A stretch of 64,000 nt of DNA from Pseudomonas sp. 21 (GCF_000955805.1 NZ_JYOA01000007.1:499773-563772); one strand, 5' to 3'; numbered from the stretch's first letter, positions 45,393-54,044 are shown. Numbers and translations are program-made. The notes: generated by a model not told the origin, from the letters alone.

Positions 45393-45625
45393 CCTCGTTG
45401 AAGCGAAGTTTCAGGGGTTGAGCGACGTGGATGTCGCGAGAGCCACGATGGGCCAGGGATGGCCTGTCGTGGGGGGACGCCTAGTTCGGGCCCCTGAAAC
45501 TTCGCTTCGACGAGGGAATTTTTCGCCTAGGCGAAAAACCGGATGGAGGGGCAAGCCTTTTGGTTACTTTCCGGGGGGCGGCCATCCGTCGTTTGGAAAA
45601 GTAACTCGCCCGAGGGGGCGAAACA
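45393..45625. repeat. Composite intergenic element of nested inverted repeats
   Basis: Outer arms of 25 bp (45393-45417 and 45491-45515) are inverted copies with one mismatch. Inside lie GCGAC-N6-GTCGC, GGCCA-GGGA-TGGCC and the 14-nt GGGGACGCCTAGTT (45473-45486). Outside follow a perfect 20-bp palindrome TTTTTCGCCTAGGCGAAAAA (45519-45538) and an imperfect pair GGTTACTTTCC / GGAAAAGTAAC (45562-45572, 45595-45605). No coding frame. The GTTACTTT / AAAGTAAC part resembles a dispersed Pseudomonas repeat I remember from other genomes. Confidence 0.8.
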
Positions 45626-45687
45626 GGAAGTCCCAGCACAAGCCGAAGCGGCGCAGAAACACCCAACGAAAAGCATCGCGGAAAAAA

Positions 45688-46473
45688 TCAGGCCCCGAGG
45701 CTCTCGATATCCCGCGCCAGGATTTCCAGCTCATGGGCCAGCGACCCGCGCAGTGTCTCTTCGCTGAGCTGGAACGACGGCGCCCCGCAGGTCAGCGCCA
45801 TCAGGCCACCATCCGCCAGGCGCAGCGGCACGCCGGCAGCGCGCACGTTGCGGTCCCAGTCGCCGAGTGACAGGCAGAAACCGTGCTCGTAGTACTCCTC
45901 GAAGGAGGCATCCAGCGAAGCACGCATCGCCGCCCAGTCACCCTCGTGGCGCTCCTGCAGCGCCGACAACAGGTGCTCACGCTCCTGCTGAGGGGTCGCG
46001 GCGAGGTAGGCGCGGCCGGCTGCGGTGGTGGCCAGCGGCAGGCGCACGCCAGCGTCCATGCGCAGGGAAGTGGCTTCCGGCGGGCGGCAGTTTTCCACGT
46101 AGATCATCGACAGCCAGTCGCGGCAGGTCAGGCCCACCGTGGTGTTGGTGCGACGGGCGAAGGCGTCCATGTACGGCTTGGCCAGCTGGCGTACGCGCAG
46201 GTTGGAGACGTAGGCGTAACCCAGCGCCAGCACGCCGGAATCCAGCTGGTACTTCTCGTGCTGCTGCGAATAGCAGAGGTAGCCCAGCTGGGTGAGGGTG
46301 TAGGTCATGCGCGACACCGTTGCCTTGGGCAGGCCGGTGATCCGCGAGATTTCCTGGTTGCCGAGCACCACCGAGCCATGGGTGAAGGCGCGCAACACGT
46401 CCAGTCCGCGGGCGAGGGCCTCGACGTACTTGCGGTCCTTGGGGTTGCTGATGTCTTCGACTTCGTCGCTCAT
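45688..46473 (-). CDS. IclR-family transcriptional regulator
   Basis: 261 residues. N-terminal winged helix: KYVEALARGLDVLRAFTHGSVVLGNQEISRITGLPKATVSRMTYTLTQLGYL (helix-turn-helix about 38-60), then the IclR effector domain with GLTCRDWLSMIYVENCR and PLATTAAGRAYLAA. IclR proteins of this branch often govern degradation of aromatic or other organic acids. Divergent from the acyl-CoA ligase gene with 210 bp between starts, and flanked by two operons that share an identical 19-nt site. The frame stays open far upstream but the ATG at 46473 gives family length. Confidence 0.9.
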   Translation of the reverse strand: MSDEVEDISNPKDRKYVEALARGLDVLRAFTHGSVVLGNQEISRITGLPKATVSRMTYTLTQLGYLCYSQQHEKYQLDSGVLALGYAYVSNLRVRQLAKPYMDAFARRTNTTVGLTCRDWLSMIYVENCRPPEATSLRMDAGVRLPLATTAAGRAYLAATPQQEREHLLSALQERHEGDWAAMRASLDASFEEYYEHGFCLSLGDWDRNVRAAGVPLRLADGGLMALTCGAPSFQLSEETLRGSLAHELEILARDIESLGA

Positions 46474-46611
46474 GGGGCCTCGGCGGGGGATTGCAGTTGC
46501 GGCGCCACGCGCGGCGCGGGCGAACGATAGCAGATAGCCCCGTCGCCACGCAGCGGTCCGCGTGTGCTCATTGCGCAGGGTTAGCCTATCGCATACCATC
46601 GATTTCGACAC

Positions 46612-46630
46612 GATGTTTCGCTGTGCAGAA
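46612..46630. promoter_or_regulatory. Shared 19-nt site, probable IclR operator (copy 2)
   Basis: GATGTTTCGCTGTGCAGAA, the exact reverse complement of 40717-40735. It lies 53 bp before the ligase ATG and 138 bp from the divergent IclR start, so it could control both. Confidence 0.65.
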
Positions 46631-46683
46631 CAACAATTCGAATCCAGAGCCAATACAGGCTCGAAAAAGAAACGGAGAAGTCG

Positions 46684-48315
46684 ATGTCTGCTCAACCCTC
46701 CGGTCACGTGGCCCGCGAGATTGCCGGTCACGCCTACCAGAACCTCCACGACCTGCTGCGCGATGCCTGTCGCGCATTCCCCGAGCGCCTCGCGTTCTCC
46801 TGCGGCGACAGCCATCTCACCTTTGCCGAGCTGGACCGCCAGGCCGACGCCTTCGCCCGCTACCTGCGCCACCACGCCGGCCTGCAACCCGGCGATCGCC
46901 TGGCGCTGATGCTGCCCAACTCCCTGCAGTACCCCATCGCCACTTTCGGCGCGCTGAAGGCCGGCGTGGTGCTGGTGAACACCAACCCGCAGTACACCGC
47001 CAGCGAGCTGCGCCACCAACTGGCCGACTCCGGCGCCAGCGCCGTGCTCCTGCTCGATCGCCTGCTGCCACTGCTGCGCGGCGTGCAGGCGCAAAGCGAG
47101 GTGCGGCAGGTGCTGCTGACCTCGATCGATGACATCGAGCGTCCGCAGTTCGACAGCGACGAGGCTGACTGCACGCGCTTCCAGCAGGCCCTGCGCCTGG
47201 GCGCGGAGGCACCGCCGGTGACTGCCGAGCCGGGCCTGGATCGCCTCGCGCTGCTGCAGTACACCGGTGGCACCACGGGCGTGTCCAAGGGCGCGATGCT
47301 CAGTCACCGCAGCCTGATCGCCAACGTCGTGCAGACCCTGGAGCTGTTCCTGCGCCCCGGCCTGCTGGAGCCGGCCACCGACGTGCGCATCGCGCCGCTG
47401 CCGCTGTACCACATCATGGCGTTCTCGACGAACCTGCTGAGCTCGGTGGGCATGGGCCTGCACACCGTCTTCATCCGCGACGGCCGCAATCTCGACGAGA
47501 TCATCGGCGCCATGCGCCGCTATCCCTTCACCCTGATGAGCGGGATCAACACCCTGTTCGTCGGCCTGATGAACCACCCGGACTTCTCCGCCATCGACTT
47601 CAGCCACCTGAAGTGGGTGACCTCCGGCGGTGCACCGCTGAACCGCGAAGTGGGCCGGCGCTGGGAAGCGGCGACCGGCGCGCCGGTGCGCGAAGGCTTC
47701 GGCCTCACCGAGGCGTCACCGGTGGTCTCCACCGGCACGCTGCTCAGCCCCTACCGCGAGGGCTATGTCGGCCAGGCGCTGGTGGATACCGAACTGCGCA
47801 CCGTGGACGAGGAGGGCAACGATACCGGCCCCGACCAGCCCGGCGAACTGTGGCTGCGCGGCCCGCAGGTGATGCAGGGTTACTGGCAGCGCCCGGAGGA
47901 AAGCGCCCAGGTGCTGACCGCGGACGGCTGGCTGAAGACCGGCGACATCGCCGAGCTGGACGCCAACGGCATGCTGAAGATCGTCGACCGCAAGAAGGAC
48001 ATGATCCTGGTTTCGGGCTTCAACGTGTTCCCCAACGAAGTGGAAGACGCGGTGATGCGCCACCCCGGCGTGCGCGAGTGCGTGGCCATCGGTGTGCCGG
48101 ACGAGCGCAAGGGCGAGTCGGTGAAGCTGTTCGTCAGCCTCAAGGATGAGTCACTGGCACCGGCGCAGATCATCGCCCACTGCCGCGAGCACCTCACCGG
48201 CTACAAGGTGCCGAGCGTCGTCGAGGTGCTCGACGAGCTGCCCAAGACCAGCGTCGGCAAGTTGCTGCGCCGTCAGCTGCGCGACCTGGAACTGGCCAAA
48301 AGGACCACCGCGTGA
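46684..48315 (+). CDS. Acyl-CoA ligase (AMP-forming, FadD-like)
   Basis: 543 residues. AMP-binding P-loop YTGGTTGVSKGAMLSH at about residues 193-208, motif GFGLTEASPVV in the middle, TGDIAELDANGMLKIVDRKKDMILVSGFNVFPNEVED for the hinge and A8 region, and the adenylation lysine in LPKTSVGKLLRRQLRD. It activates a carboxylic acid to its CoA thioester using ATP. In context it should feed the acyl-CoA dehydrogenase pair; chain length is unknown. Its stop overlaps the next gene (GTGA). Confidence 0.92.
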   Translation: MSAQPSGHVAREIAGHAYQNLHDLLRDACRAFPERLAFSCGDSHLTFAELDRQADAFARYLRHHAGLQPGDRLALMLPNSLQYPIATFGALKAGVVLVNTNPQYTASELRHQLADSGASAVLLLDRLLPLLRGVQAQSEVRQVLLTSIDDIERPQFDSDEADCTRFQQALRLGAEAPPVTAEPGLDRLALLQYTGGTTGVSKGAMLSHRSLIANVVQTLELFLRPGLLEPATDVRIAPLPLYHIMAFSTNLLSSVGMGLHTVFIRDGRNLDEIIGAMRRYPFTLMSGINTLFVGLMNHPDFSAIDFSHLKWVTSGGAPLNREVGRRWEAATGAPVREGFGLTEASPVVSTGTLLSPYREGYVGQALVDTELRTVDEEGNDTGPDQPGELWLRGPQVMQGYWQRPEESAQVLTADGWLKTGDIAELDANGMLKIVDRKKDMILVSGFNVFPNEVEDAVMRHPGVRECVAIGVPDERKGESVKLFVSLKDESLAPAQIIAHCREHLTGYKVPSVVEVLDELPKTSVGKLLRRQLRDLELAKRTTA

Positions 48316-49886
48316 GCACAGCGTCTATGGTTGAAGCAGGTGCGCACGACGAGACCCGCAGCATGACCGAGTCCTTCCACCGTATTGGCGTGATCGGCGC
48401 CGGGGCCATGGGCCGCGGCATCGCCCAGCTGTTCGCCAGCGCAGGCAAGTCGGTACGCCTGTACGACAGCAACCCGCAGACCGTGGAGCAGGCGCTGGCC
48501 TTCAACCGCGAGCTGCTGGAGCGCGCGGTGGCCAAGGGCAAGCTCGCCGCGGACGGCCTCGACGCAACGATGCAGCGTTTGCTGCCGACCCACAGCCTGG
48601 ATGAACTGGCCGACTGCGACCTGCTGATCGAGGCCATCATCGAGGACCTCGGCGCCAAGCAGGCGCTGCTCGCCGAGCTGGAAAAACGCGTGGCGCCGGA
48701 TGCCGTGCTGGCGAGCAACACCTCGTCGCTCTCGGTCACCCGCATCGCCGCGCGCTGCCAGCATCCGGAGCGGGTCGCCGGCTTCCACTTCTTCAACCCG
48801 GTGACGCTGATGCGCATCGTCGAAGTGGTGCGCGGCCAGCGCACCAGCGAGTCGGTGGTGCGCCGCCTGAGCCGTCTGGCGGAGCAGGCCGGGCATTACC
48901 CGGCGGTATCGCCGGACAGCCCCGGCTTCATCGTCAACCACGCCGGCCGCGCCTTCAGCACCGAAGCACTGCGCATCCTCGGCGAAGGCATCGCCAGCCC
49001 GGCGCAGATCGACCGCATCCTGCGCGACGGCGTGGGCTTTCGCATGGGGCCGTTCGAACTGCTCGACCTGACCGGCCTGGACGTTTCCCACGCGGTGATG
49101 GAATCGCTCTACCAGCAGTTCTACCAGGACCCGCGCTATACCCCGTCGCCGCTGGCCGCACAGCGCGTCGCCGGCGGCTTGCTGGGGCGCAAGAGCGGCG
49201 AGGGCTTCTACCGCTATCGCGACGGCCAGGCCGTGCGCGAGCCCGAGGAGCAGCACGACAGCGTGCTGCTCAATCGCCCGTACTGGCTCGACAGCCAGGA
49301 CCCGGAACTGCGCCACCGCGTGGCGGCGATCCTCACCCTCGGCGGCGTGGTGCTGGAAACCGGCGAGGCGCCGTCGTCCCGCGCCATCTGCCTGGTCACC
49401 CCGCTGGGCGTGGATGCCAGCACGCGCATCGACGCACTCGGCCTGCCGCCGGAACGCAGCCTGGCGCTGGAGACCTTCACCGAACTGGACCGCCGCCGCG
49501 TACTGATGCGCCAACCGGCACTCGACCCCAAGCTCGAAGCCCAGGCGCGCCAGGCGCTGGGCAGCGACGGCGTGCCGGTGGAAGTGATCAACGATTCGCC
49601 CGGCTTCATCAGCCAGCGGGTGGTTGCCGGGATCGTCAACCTTGGCGGCGAGATCGCCCAGCGCGGCATCGCCACCCCGGTGACGCTGGACCGCGCGGTG
49701 CAACTGGCGCTGGGTTATCCCCTGGGCCCGCTGGCCTTCGGCGAGCACTACGGCGCAGCGCGCATCCTCACCATCCTCCAGGGCCTGCAGGTCTGCTACG
49801 GTGAGGCGCGCTACCGGCCCAGCCCATGGCTGCGCCGCCGCGTGCAGCTGGACTTGCCGCTGCACAGCCCGGACAGACCGGAGTGA
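48312..49886 (+). CDS. 3-hydroxyacyl-CoA dehydrogenase, PaaH-like
   Basis: 524 residues. NAD-binding Rossmann motif RIGVIGAGAMGRGIAQLFASAG near residue 25, catalytic His in GFHFFNPVTLMRIVEVV, and tandem C-terminal dimerisation domains (SPGFIVNHAGRAF and, in the second copy, SPGFISQRVVAGIVNLGG). The long two-copy form matches PaaH/PaaC and 3-hydroxyadipyl-CoA dehydrogenases, which suits a dicarboxylic or cyclic acid substrate. GTG at 48312 overlaps the ligase stop and has AAAAGGA upstream; ATG at 48363 is an alternative. Second gene of the ligase operon. Confidence 0.9.
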   Translation: MSTASMVEAGAHDETRSMTESFHRIGVIGAGAMGRGIAQLFASAGKSVRLYDSNPQTVEQALAFNRELLERAVAKGKLAADGLDATMQRLLPTHSLDELADCDLLIEAIIEDLGAKQALLAELEKRVAPDAVLASNTSSLSVTRIAARCQHPERVAGFHFFNPVTLMRIVEVVRGQRTSESVVRRLSRLAEQAGHYPAVSPDSPGFIVNHAGRAFSTEALRILGEGIASPAQIDRILRDGVGFRMGPFELLDLTGLDVSHAVMESLYQQFYQDPRYTPSPLAAQRVAGGLLGRKSGEGFYRYRDGQAVREPEEQHDSVLLNRPYWLDSQDPELRHRVAAILTLGGVVLETGEAPSSRAICLVTPLGVDASTRIDALGLPPERSLALETFTELDRRRVLMRQPALDPKLEAQARQALGSDGVPVEVINDSPGFISQRVVAGIVNLGGEIAQRGIATPVTLDRAVQLALGYPLGPLAFGEHYGAARILTILQGLQVCYGEARYRPSPWLRRRVQLDLPLHSPDRPE

Positions 49887-49911
49887 CGCTCAACCTGAAG
49901 CTGCGCAGACT

Positions 49912-51003
49912 TCAGCGGAAGCTGAGGAACTCCCCAGCCTTCAGCTTCTCCAGCGCGACCTTGCGTTCTGCCGGCGGCAGCGCCCCGAGCTTTTCCACCC
50001 GCGCATAGAACGCCGGCCAGTTGCCGCCGACCTGGGCGAACAGCGCGGCGAAGGCCGGCACCCACTGGTCGTAGAGGCCGAAGGGCAGCAGCTTGGCATT
50101 GTTCAGCGGAGCGTTGACCCAGGCGTCGAAGGGCGCCTTGCCGCCCCAGTCCTCATCACGCATCCGCGCGTAGTCGCGGCGCAGGCGCTCGAACTCGGCC
50201 TGCTTGCCGGTACGCTTCTGGGCGTCGCTGCGCGGGCTGGCATAGAGCACCTGCAGGCGCTCGCGGGCATCGAGCACCAGCTGGGTGAAGCGCTTGCGTT
50301 GCTCGGCCAGCAGCGGCGATTCGTCCGGCAGATGGCGCGCGGCGCGCCAGCGGCGGCCGCCCTCGGCCTCGACGAAGGAGGCGTAGGACTCGTTGAATGC
50401 CGTGTCGCCGGGCAGGTAGAACTTCTGGTGCGCCAGCTCGTGGAAGATCGTCTCGGCCAGGCGCTGGTCGCCCCAGCGCAGCATGCTGCTGAGGATCGGG
50501 TCGTCGAACCAGCCGAGGGTCGAATAGGCCTCCACGCCGCCGACGTAGACATCCAGCCCCTGCTCCTTCAAACGCTTCGCCTCGGCCTGCGCGCCCTTGT
50601 CGCCGTAGTAGCCGCGGTAGGCCACGCAGCCGGCGATGGGAAAGCAGTGGGTCAGTGGCTGCAGCGACAGCTCGGGCGTGGCGAACACGTTCCACACCAC
50701 GTTGGGTCGGTGGATGTCGGCGTAGAGGCGGTAGCTCTGGTTGTCCGGCAGGCCCAGCTCGGCGCTGGCGAAGGCGCGGGCCTCCTGGGACAGCTCCAGG
50801 CGCTGGCGCAACGCGGGGTCGCGGGTCGGGTCGGCGACCACTTCGGCTACCGGTTCGCGGGCGGCGAGCAGGCGCAACTGGCCGTCCGCCAACTGGCCGT
50901 AATAACCCACAGTGGAACAACCGCTCAGCGCCCAGATGGCCAGGCAGGGAACCCAGCGGCACAGGCGGCTGTCGAGTGTCGGGATAAGAAGGCGGAAGGG
51001 CAT
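49912..51003 (-). CDS. Putative aminopeptidase lipoprotein (PF10023 type)
   Basis: 363 residues. Lipoprotein signal: WVPCLAIWALSGC, Cys in the lipobox LSGC. The zinc motif is IFHELAHQKFY (HExxH) in the middle of the protein, preceded by GGVEAYSTLGWFDDPILSSM and followed by NESYASFVEAEG, which supplies the third ligand Glu. This is the predicted aminopeptidase family of unknown substrate, facing the periplasm. ATG at 51003 is within the region before the divergent lipoprotein gene at 51068. Converges with the PaaH-like gene. Confidence 0.85.
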   Translation of the reverse strand: MPFRLLIPTLDSRLCRWVPCLAIWALSGCSTVGYYGQLADGQLRLLAAREPVAEVVADPTRDPALRQRLELSQEARAFASAELGLPDNQSYRLYADIHRPNVVWNVFATPELSLQPLTHCFPIAGCVAYRGYYGDKGAQAEAKRLKEQGLDVYVGGVEAYSTLGWFDDPILSSMLRWGDQRLAETIFHELAHQKFYLPGDTAFNESYASFVEAEGGRRWRAARHLPDESPLLAEQRKRFTQLVLDARERLQVLYASPRSDAQKRTGKQAEFERLRRDYARMRDEDWGGKAPFDAWVNAPLNNAKLLPFGLYDQWVPAFAALFAQVGGNWPAFYARVEKLGALPPAERKVALEKLKAGEFLSFR

Positions 51004-51067
51004 GCGCGGAACATAGCACAGGGCCTGGTCCGCTCGCTGCCGCCCCCTTGACCCAGGAGCCCCACCG

Positions 51068-51484
51068 ATGCGCGCCCTCCTCATACCTGCCGGCCTGCTC
51101 GCCCTGAGCGGCTGTTCGATGCTGATGCCCCAGCCGGACCCGAACCGCGCCTGGGTCGATCTGGACACCAATAGCCAGAGCGACTTGGCGGCCATGGAAG
51201 TGGATAACAAGGAATGGTCCAGCACCCGTTACTTCGAGGTCGACCCGGGCTCCCACGAACTGCGCGTACGCTTCCAGTTCCAGGTCGAGCCGGTGGACAT
51301 CGGCCCGGTGGACGAGGCGCTGTGGCGCGACTGCGAGATCACCGTGCAGTACAAGGACTTCAGCGCCGGCCAGCGCTACCGCCTGGAGACCGGCAGCATC
51401 GGCTTCCGCCCCTGGGCCAAGCTCTATGACGCCCAGGGCGGAGAAATCGCCCGCGGCCGCGAACGGGGCTGCGCCAAGGCCTGA
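51068..51484 (+). CDS. Small lipoprotein (first of two paralogues)
   Basis: 138 residues with a lipoprotein signal (ALLIPAGLLALSGC, Cys16). The mature part is a probable beta-sandwich: RAWVDL, RYFEVDPGSHELRVRFQFQV, CEITVQYKDFSAGQRYRLETG and ARGRERGC. The pattern GxHELxVRFQ...DFxAGQRY is shared with the next gene. Function unknown. Good ribosome site (AGGAG). Confidence 0.8.
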   Translation: MRALLIPAGLLALSGCSMLMPQPDPNRAWVDLDTNSQSDLAAMEVDNKEWSSTRYFEVDPGSHELRVRFQFQVEPVDIGPVDEALWRDCEITVQYKDFSAGQRYRLETGSIGFRPWAKLYDAQGGEIARGRERGCAKA

Positions 51485-51527
51485 GCGGGGTATGCTGTGG
51501 GATGAACCCATCCCACGGTGAGCCTCC

Positions 51528-51968
51528 ATGCGCCCGCGTCATCTTCCCGGCCTCCTTCCCCTGGGCCTCGCCCTGCTCGCCGGCTGCGCCAGCCCGCTGC
51601 CGGTCCACGACCCGCAGATGGCCTGGATCGACCTCTACACCACGCCGGGCAAGACGCTGATGGCCGAACGCCTGGATGGCCAGTCGGTGAACGACGGCCG
51701 CTTCTACCAGGTGACGCCGGGACGCCACGAACTGGTGGTGCGCTTCCAGTACGAGGTCTCCAGCGGCGGTGGCATGGGCCAGATGACCGACCCTTCGGAA
51801 CTGACCTGCCGGGTCAAGGTCACCTACGACGACTTCGCCGCCGGCCAGCGCTACCTGCTGGAGCTGCGTCCGCAATTGCGCAGCGCCCTGGCGCTGCTGA
51901 CGGACGCCGATGGCAAGCTGGTAGCGAAGACGGATTTCCAGGGCGCGGTGCGCTGCGGGCCGTTCTGA
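51528..51968 (+). CDS. Small lipoprotein (second of two paralogues)
   Basis: 146 residues with a lipoprotein signal ending ALLAGC. Shares WIDLYT, GRHELVVRFQYEV, CRVKVTYDDFAAGQRYLLELR and a C-terminal Cys with the preceding gene, so the two arose by duplication. Starts 43 bp after the first and is likely cotranscribed. Function unknown. Confidence 0.8.
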   Translation: MRPRHLPGLLPLGLALLAGCASPLPVHDPQMAWIDLYTTPGKTLMAERLDGQSVNDGRFYQVTPGRHELVVRFQYEVSSGGGMGQMTDPSELTCRVKVTYDDFAAGQRYLLELRPQLRSALALLTDADGKLVAKTDFQGAVRCGPF

Positions 51969-52077
51969 GCCACAACCTGCAGAGGGGCGGGGCGCCAGCG
52001 CGTTCCTGTAGGCAGTTCCTCCCGCGCAGCATCCTGTCGTACAGTCGCGCTCCCAGTGAGCGGAGACTCGCGAACAC

Positions 52078-52440
52078 ATGCACACGCTGCTCGATTTCAA
52101 GGAAGAAGCGCTGGCCGAGTACCTGAATTCGGCCCTGCGCCGGCACGGGCTGGACTCCTACGTCTTCAATGTCGGCGTGGCCCCTGACGGCAGCCCGCTG
52201 TTCTCCATCGCCTGCCCCAATGTGAGCGAGATGAATCAGGCGCGCTACCTGATCTACTCCAGCACGTACTTCATCCGCGACATTCACCCCGAGGCCGCCG
52301 AAGAGCTACGCAAGATCCGCTGGGAGGCTCGTCGCAAGGGCGGCCAGATGCTGCTCGGGCTGCTGACGTCCAAACCGGCGCTGGTGTTCTCGGCGCTGGC
52401 GCTGAGCGCCGCCGTGGTGGGTTACCTGCTGGATCTTTAG
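52078..52440 (+). CDS. Hypothetical protein with C-terminal membrane anchor
   Basis: 120 residues: a soluble alpha/beta N-terminal part (LDFKEEALAEYLNSALRRHGLDSYVFNVGVAPDGSPLFSIACPN), a basic helix (ELRKIRWEARRKGGQMLLG) and a final transmembrane helix (ALVFSALALSAAVVGYLLDL). A tail-anchored topology is likely. Family not recognised. Converges with the DUF1161 gene. Confidence 0.72.
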   Translation: MHTLLDFKEEALAEYLNSALRRHGLDSYVFNVGVAPDGSPLFSIACPNVSEMNQARYLIYSSTYFIRDIHPEAAEELRKIRWEARRKGGQMLLGLLTSKPALVFSALALSAAVVGYLLDL

Positions 52441-52478
52441 TCGCGCGCAAGGCGTGCTTGCCCGGTCGAGCGCCGCGC

Positions 52479-52724
52479 TCAGCCGTCGTTCTTCTGGTAG
52501 ATGATCCGCCGCTGACCGTTGTCGCAGGTGCCGACCACCATGTTCGGGTCCTTCACCTCGGCCTTGTCCACGATCTCCAGGGTATAGGAGGTCACCCCGG
52601 CGGCCTGGATCTTGGTCTCGATCTCGGCCTTGAGCTCCTCGCAGGGCTTCACTGCCGCCCAGCTCGCGCCGCTCGCCAGCAGCACCGCCACGCCCGTCGC
52701 CACGGCCCACTTCATCGTCGTCAT
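52479..52724 (-). CDS. DUF1161 secreted protein (copy 1)
   Basis: 81 residues with a signal peptide (MKWAVATGVAVLLASGASWA). The mature part has the DUF1161 pattern KPCEELKAEIETKIQAAGVTSYTLEIVDK and VVGTCDNGQRRIIYQ, with two conserved Cys that probably form a disulfide. GAGGGA precedes the start. A paralogue lies beyond the osmC gene at 53445. Function unknown. Confidence 0.83.
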   Translation of the reverse strand: MTTMKWAVATGVAVLLASGASWAAVKPCEELKAEIETKIQAAGVTSYTLEIVDKAEVKDPNMVVGTCDNGQRRIIYQKNDG

Positions 52725-52806
52725 CACATTCCCTCGTCAAAGCCCCACGGCGGGGCACCCTATCCTAACGGTGGACCTCCACCGTGCAACAGAGTGCCCC
52801 GTGGGC

Positions 52807-53229
52807 TCAATCGAGGCTGGCGTCGAGGGTGATGCGCGCGTTGAGCACCCGCGAGACCGGGCAGCCGGCCTTGGCCTTGTCGGCGATGGCCTGGAAGGTC
52901 TGCGCGTCGGTGCCCGGCACCTTCGCCTTCAGCGTCAGGTGCACGGCGGTGATGGTGAAACCGTCGGTGAGCTTTTCCAGGCTGACTTCGGCCTTCGTAT
53001 CGATACTCTCGGCCGTCAGGCCGGCCTCGCCGAGCATCATCGACAGCGCCATGGAGAAGCAGCCGGCATGAGCTGCGCCGATCAGTTCCTCCGGGTTGGT
53101 GCCCGGCTTGTCTTCGAAACGGGTGTTGAAACCATAGGGTTGCGACTTGAGCGCGCCGCTTTCGGTGGAGATCGAGCCCTTGCCGTCCTTCAGGCCGCCC
53201 TGCCAGTGGGCCGATGCCGATTTCTTCAT
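52807..53229 (-). CDS. osmC: OsmC family peroxiredoxin
   Basis: 140 residues. Redox cysteines Cys57 (AAHAGCFSMAL) and Cys123 (AGCPVSRVL), and the N-terminal MKKSASAHWQGGLKDGKGSISTESGALKSQPYGFNTRFE typical of OsmC rather than Ohr. It reduces organic hydroperoxides in the cytoplasm and is usually induced by osmotic or stationary-phase stress. GGAGGA precedes the ATG. DUF1161 genes flank it on both sides. Confidence 0.92.
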   Translation of the reverse strand: MKKSASAHWQGGLKDGKGSISTESGALKSQPYGFNTRFEDKPGTNPEELIGAAHAGCFSMALSMMLGEAGLTAESIDTKAEVSLEKLTDGFTITAVHLTLKAKVPGTDAQTFQAIADKAKAGCPVSRVLNARITLDASLD

Positions 53230-53298
53230 GTCGCGTCCTCCGCGTGGGTTGCAGTCAGGACGTTCGAGGGCGGGAAGGTTTGCGGGGTTCAGCTTTTC

Positions 53299-53377
53299 GT
53301 AGGAGCGAGCTTGCTCGCGAACCCACCCAGCCGAGTAGCTGCCGGCGAGCACCGTTCGCGAGCAAGCTCGCTCCTAC
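53299..53377. repeat. REPIN type A
   Basis: GTAGGAGCGAGCTTGCTCGC and inverted copy around a spacer containing CAGCCGAGTAGCTGCCGGCG, a reversed relative of the spacer in the 45223 copy. Between osmC and the second DUF1161 gene. Confidence 0.9.
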
Positions 53378-53394
53378 AGGCAGCAAGTGCGATG

Positions 53395-53425
53395 AAAAAG
53401 GCCGGGCCCCTCGCGGAGCCCGGCC
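53395..53425 (-). terminator. Rho-independent terminator of the second DUF1161 gene
   Basis: Read on the minus strand: GGCCGGGC / GCCCGGCC stem (53418-53425, 53400-53407) with a 10-nt loop and five T (53395-53399). Confidence 0.85.
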
Positions 53426-53444
53426 TCGATTCAGGTCCAGGCGC

Positions 53445-53666
53445 TTACTTGGAGTACAGGATTTCCTTGGTGCCGCCTTCGCAGGTGCCGACGACTTGCT
53501 TGCCGCCCGCGCTGCCCTTGTCGACGACCTCCAGGTTGAAAGAGGCGACGCCCTTGGCCTTGATCTTCGCTTCGATTTCCGACTTCAGCTCTTCGCACGG
53601 CTTGCCGGCGGCATAGACGTTGCCAGCCAGGGCGAAGACCCCCACAGCGATCAGGAACTTCTTCAT
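53445..53666 (-). CDS. DUF1161 secreted protein (copy 2)
   Basis: 73 residues with a signal peptide (MKKFLIAVGVFALAGNVYA). The core KPCEELKSEIEAKIKAKGVASFNLEVVDKG and VVGTCEGGTKEILYSK parallels the copy at 52479. Both cysteines are kept. GAGGGA lies before the ATG. A terminator follows its stop. Function unknown; periplasmic location expected. Confidence 0.85.
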   Translation of the reverse strand: MKKFLIAVGVFALAGNVYAAGKPCEELKSEIEAKIKAKGVASFNLEVVDKGSAGGKQVVGTCEGGTKEILYSK

Positions 53667-53828
53667 CGGTAACGCTCCCTCGTCGTTCACAGAAAAGGCC
53701 CGAACGGGCCGGAAAACCGGGCTACCCCGGTACGCACGACCACGCGCCTCGCCACCATGGCAGCAGCACGTGACAAAAGAGCCGCGTGACAAACGGCCCT
53801 CGACAAACAGGATCGAGCTGCAGGCGAT

Positions 53829-54044
53829 CTAGCTGTTGGCGATGCGGAAGCCGACCTTGATGGTCACCTGGTAGTGCCCCACCGCGCCGTTCTCGATGTG
53901 CCCGCGGGTGTCCACCACCTCGAACCACTCCAGGAAGTCGATGCTCTTGGCCGCCTCGGCCAGCGCGTTGTTGATCGCATCCTCGATGCTGGTGCGCGAG
54001 GAGCCGACCAGCTCGATCTTCTTGTAGGTGTGGTGATTGGACAT
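53829..54044 (-). CDS. Dodecin
   Basis: 71 residues: [65 protein letters not shown]. Dodecins assemble as hollow dodecamers that store flavin (FMN/FAD) and buffer its reactivity; the Trp in LEWFEV stacks on the flavin. AGGAGAG ribosome site. Lies between DUF1161 and trpI. Confidence 0.92.
   Translation of the reverse strand: MSNHHTYKKIELVGSSRTSIEDAINNALAEAAKSIDFLEWFEVVDTRGHIENGAVGHYQVTIKVGFRIANS

Noticed and set aside
46474..47607. N-terminal extension of the IclR frame, making a 639-residue fusion
   Set aside because: The extension lies antisense to the acyl-CoA ligase gene, lacks a domain and would abolish the divergent promoter; the ATG at 46473 gives the family length.
52010..52040. TTCCTGTAGG-like start of a REP unit before the hypothetical gene at 52078
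   Set aside because: Only about ten bases match and the inverted half is missing.
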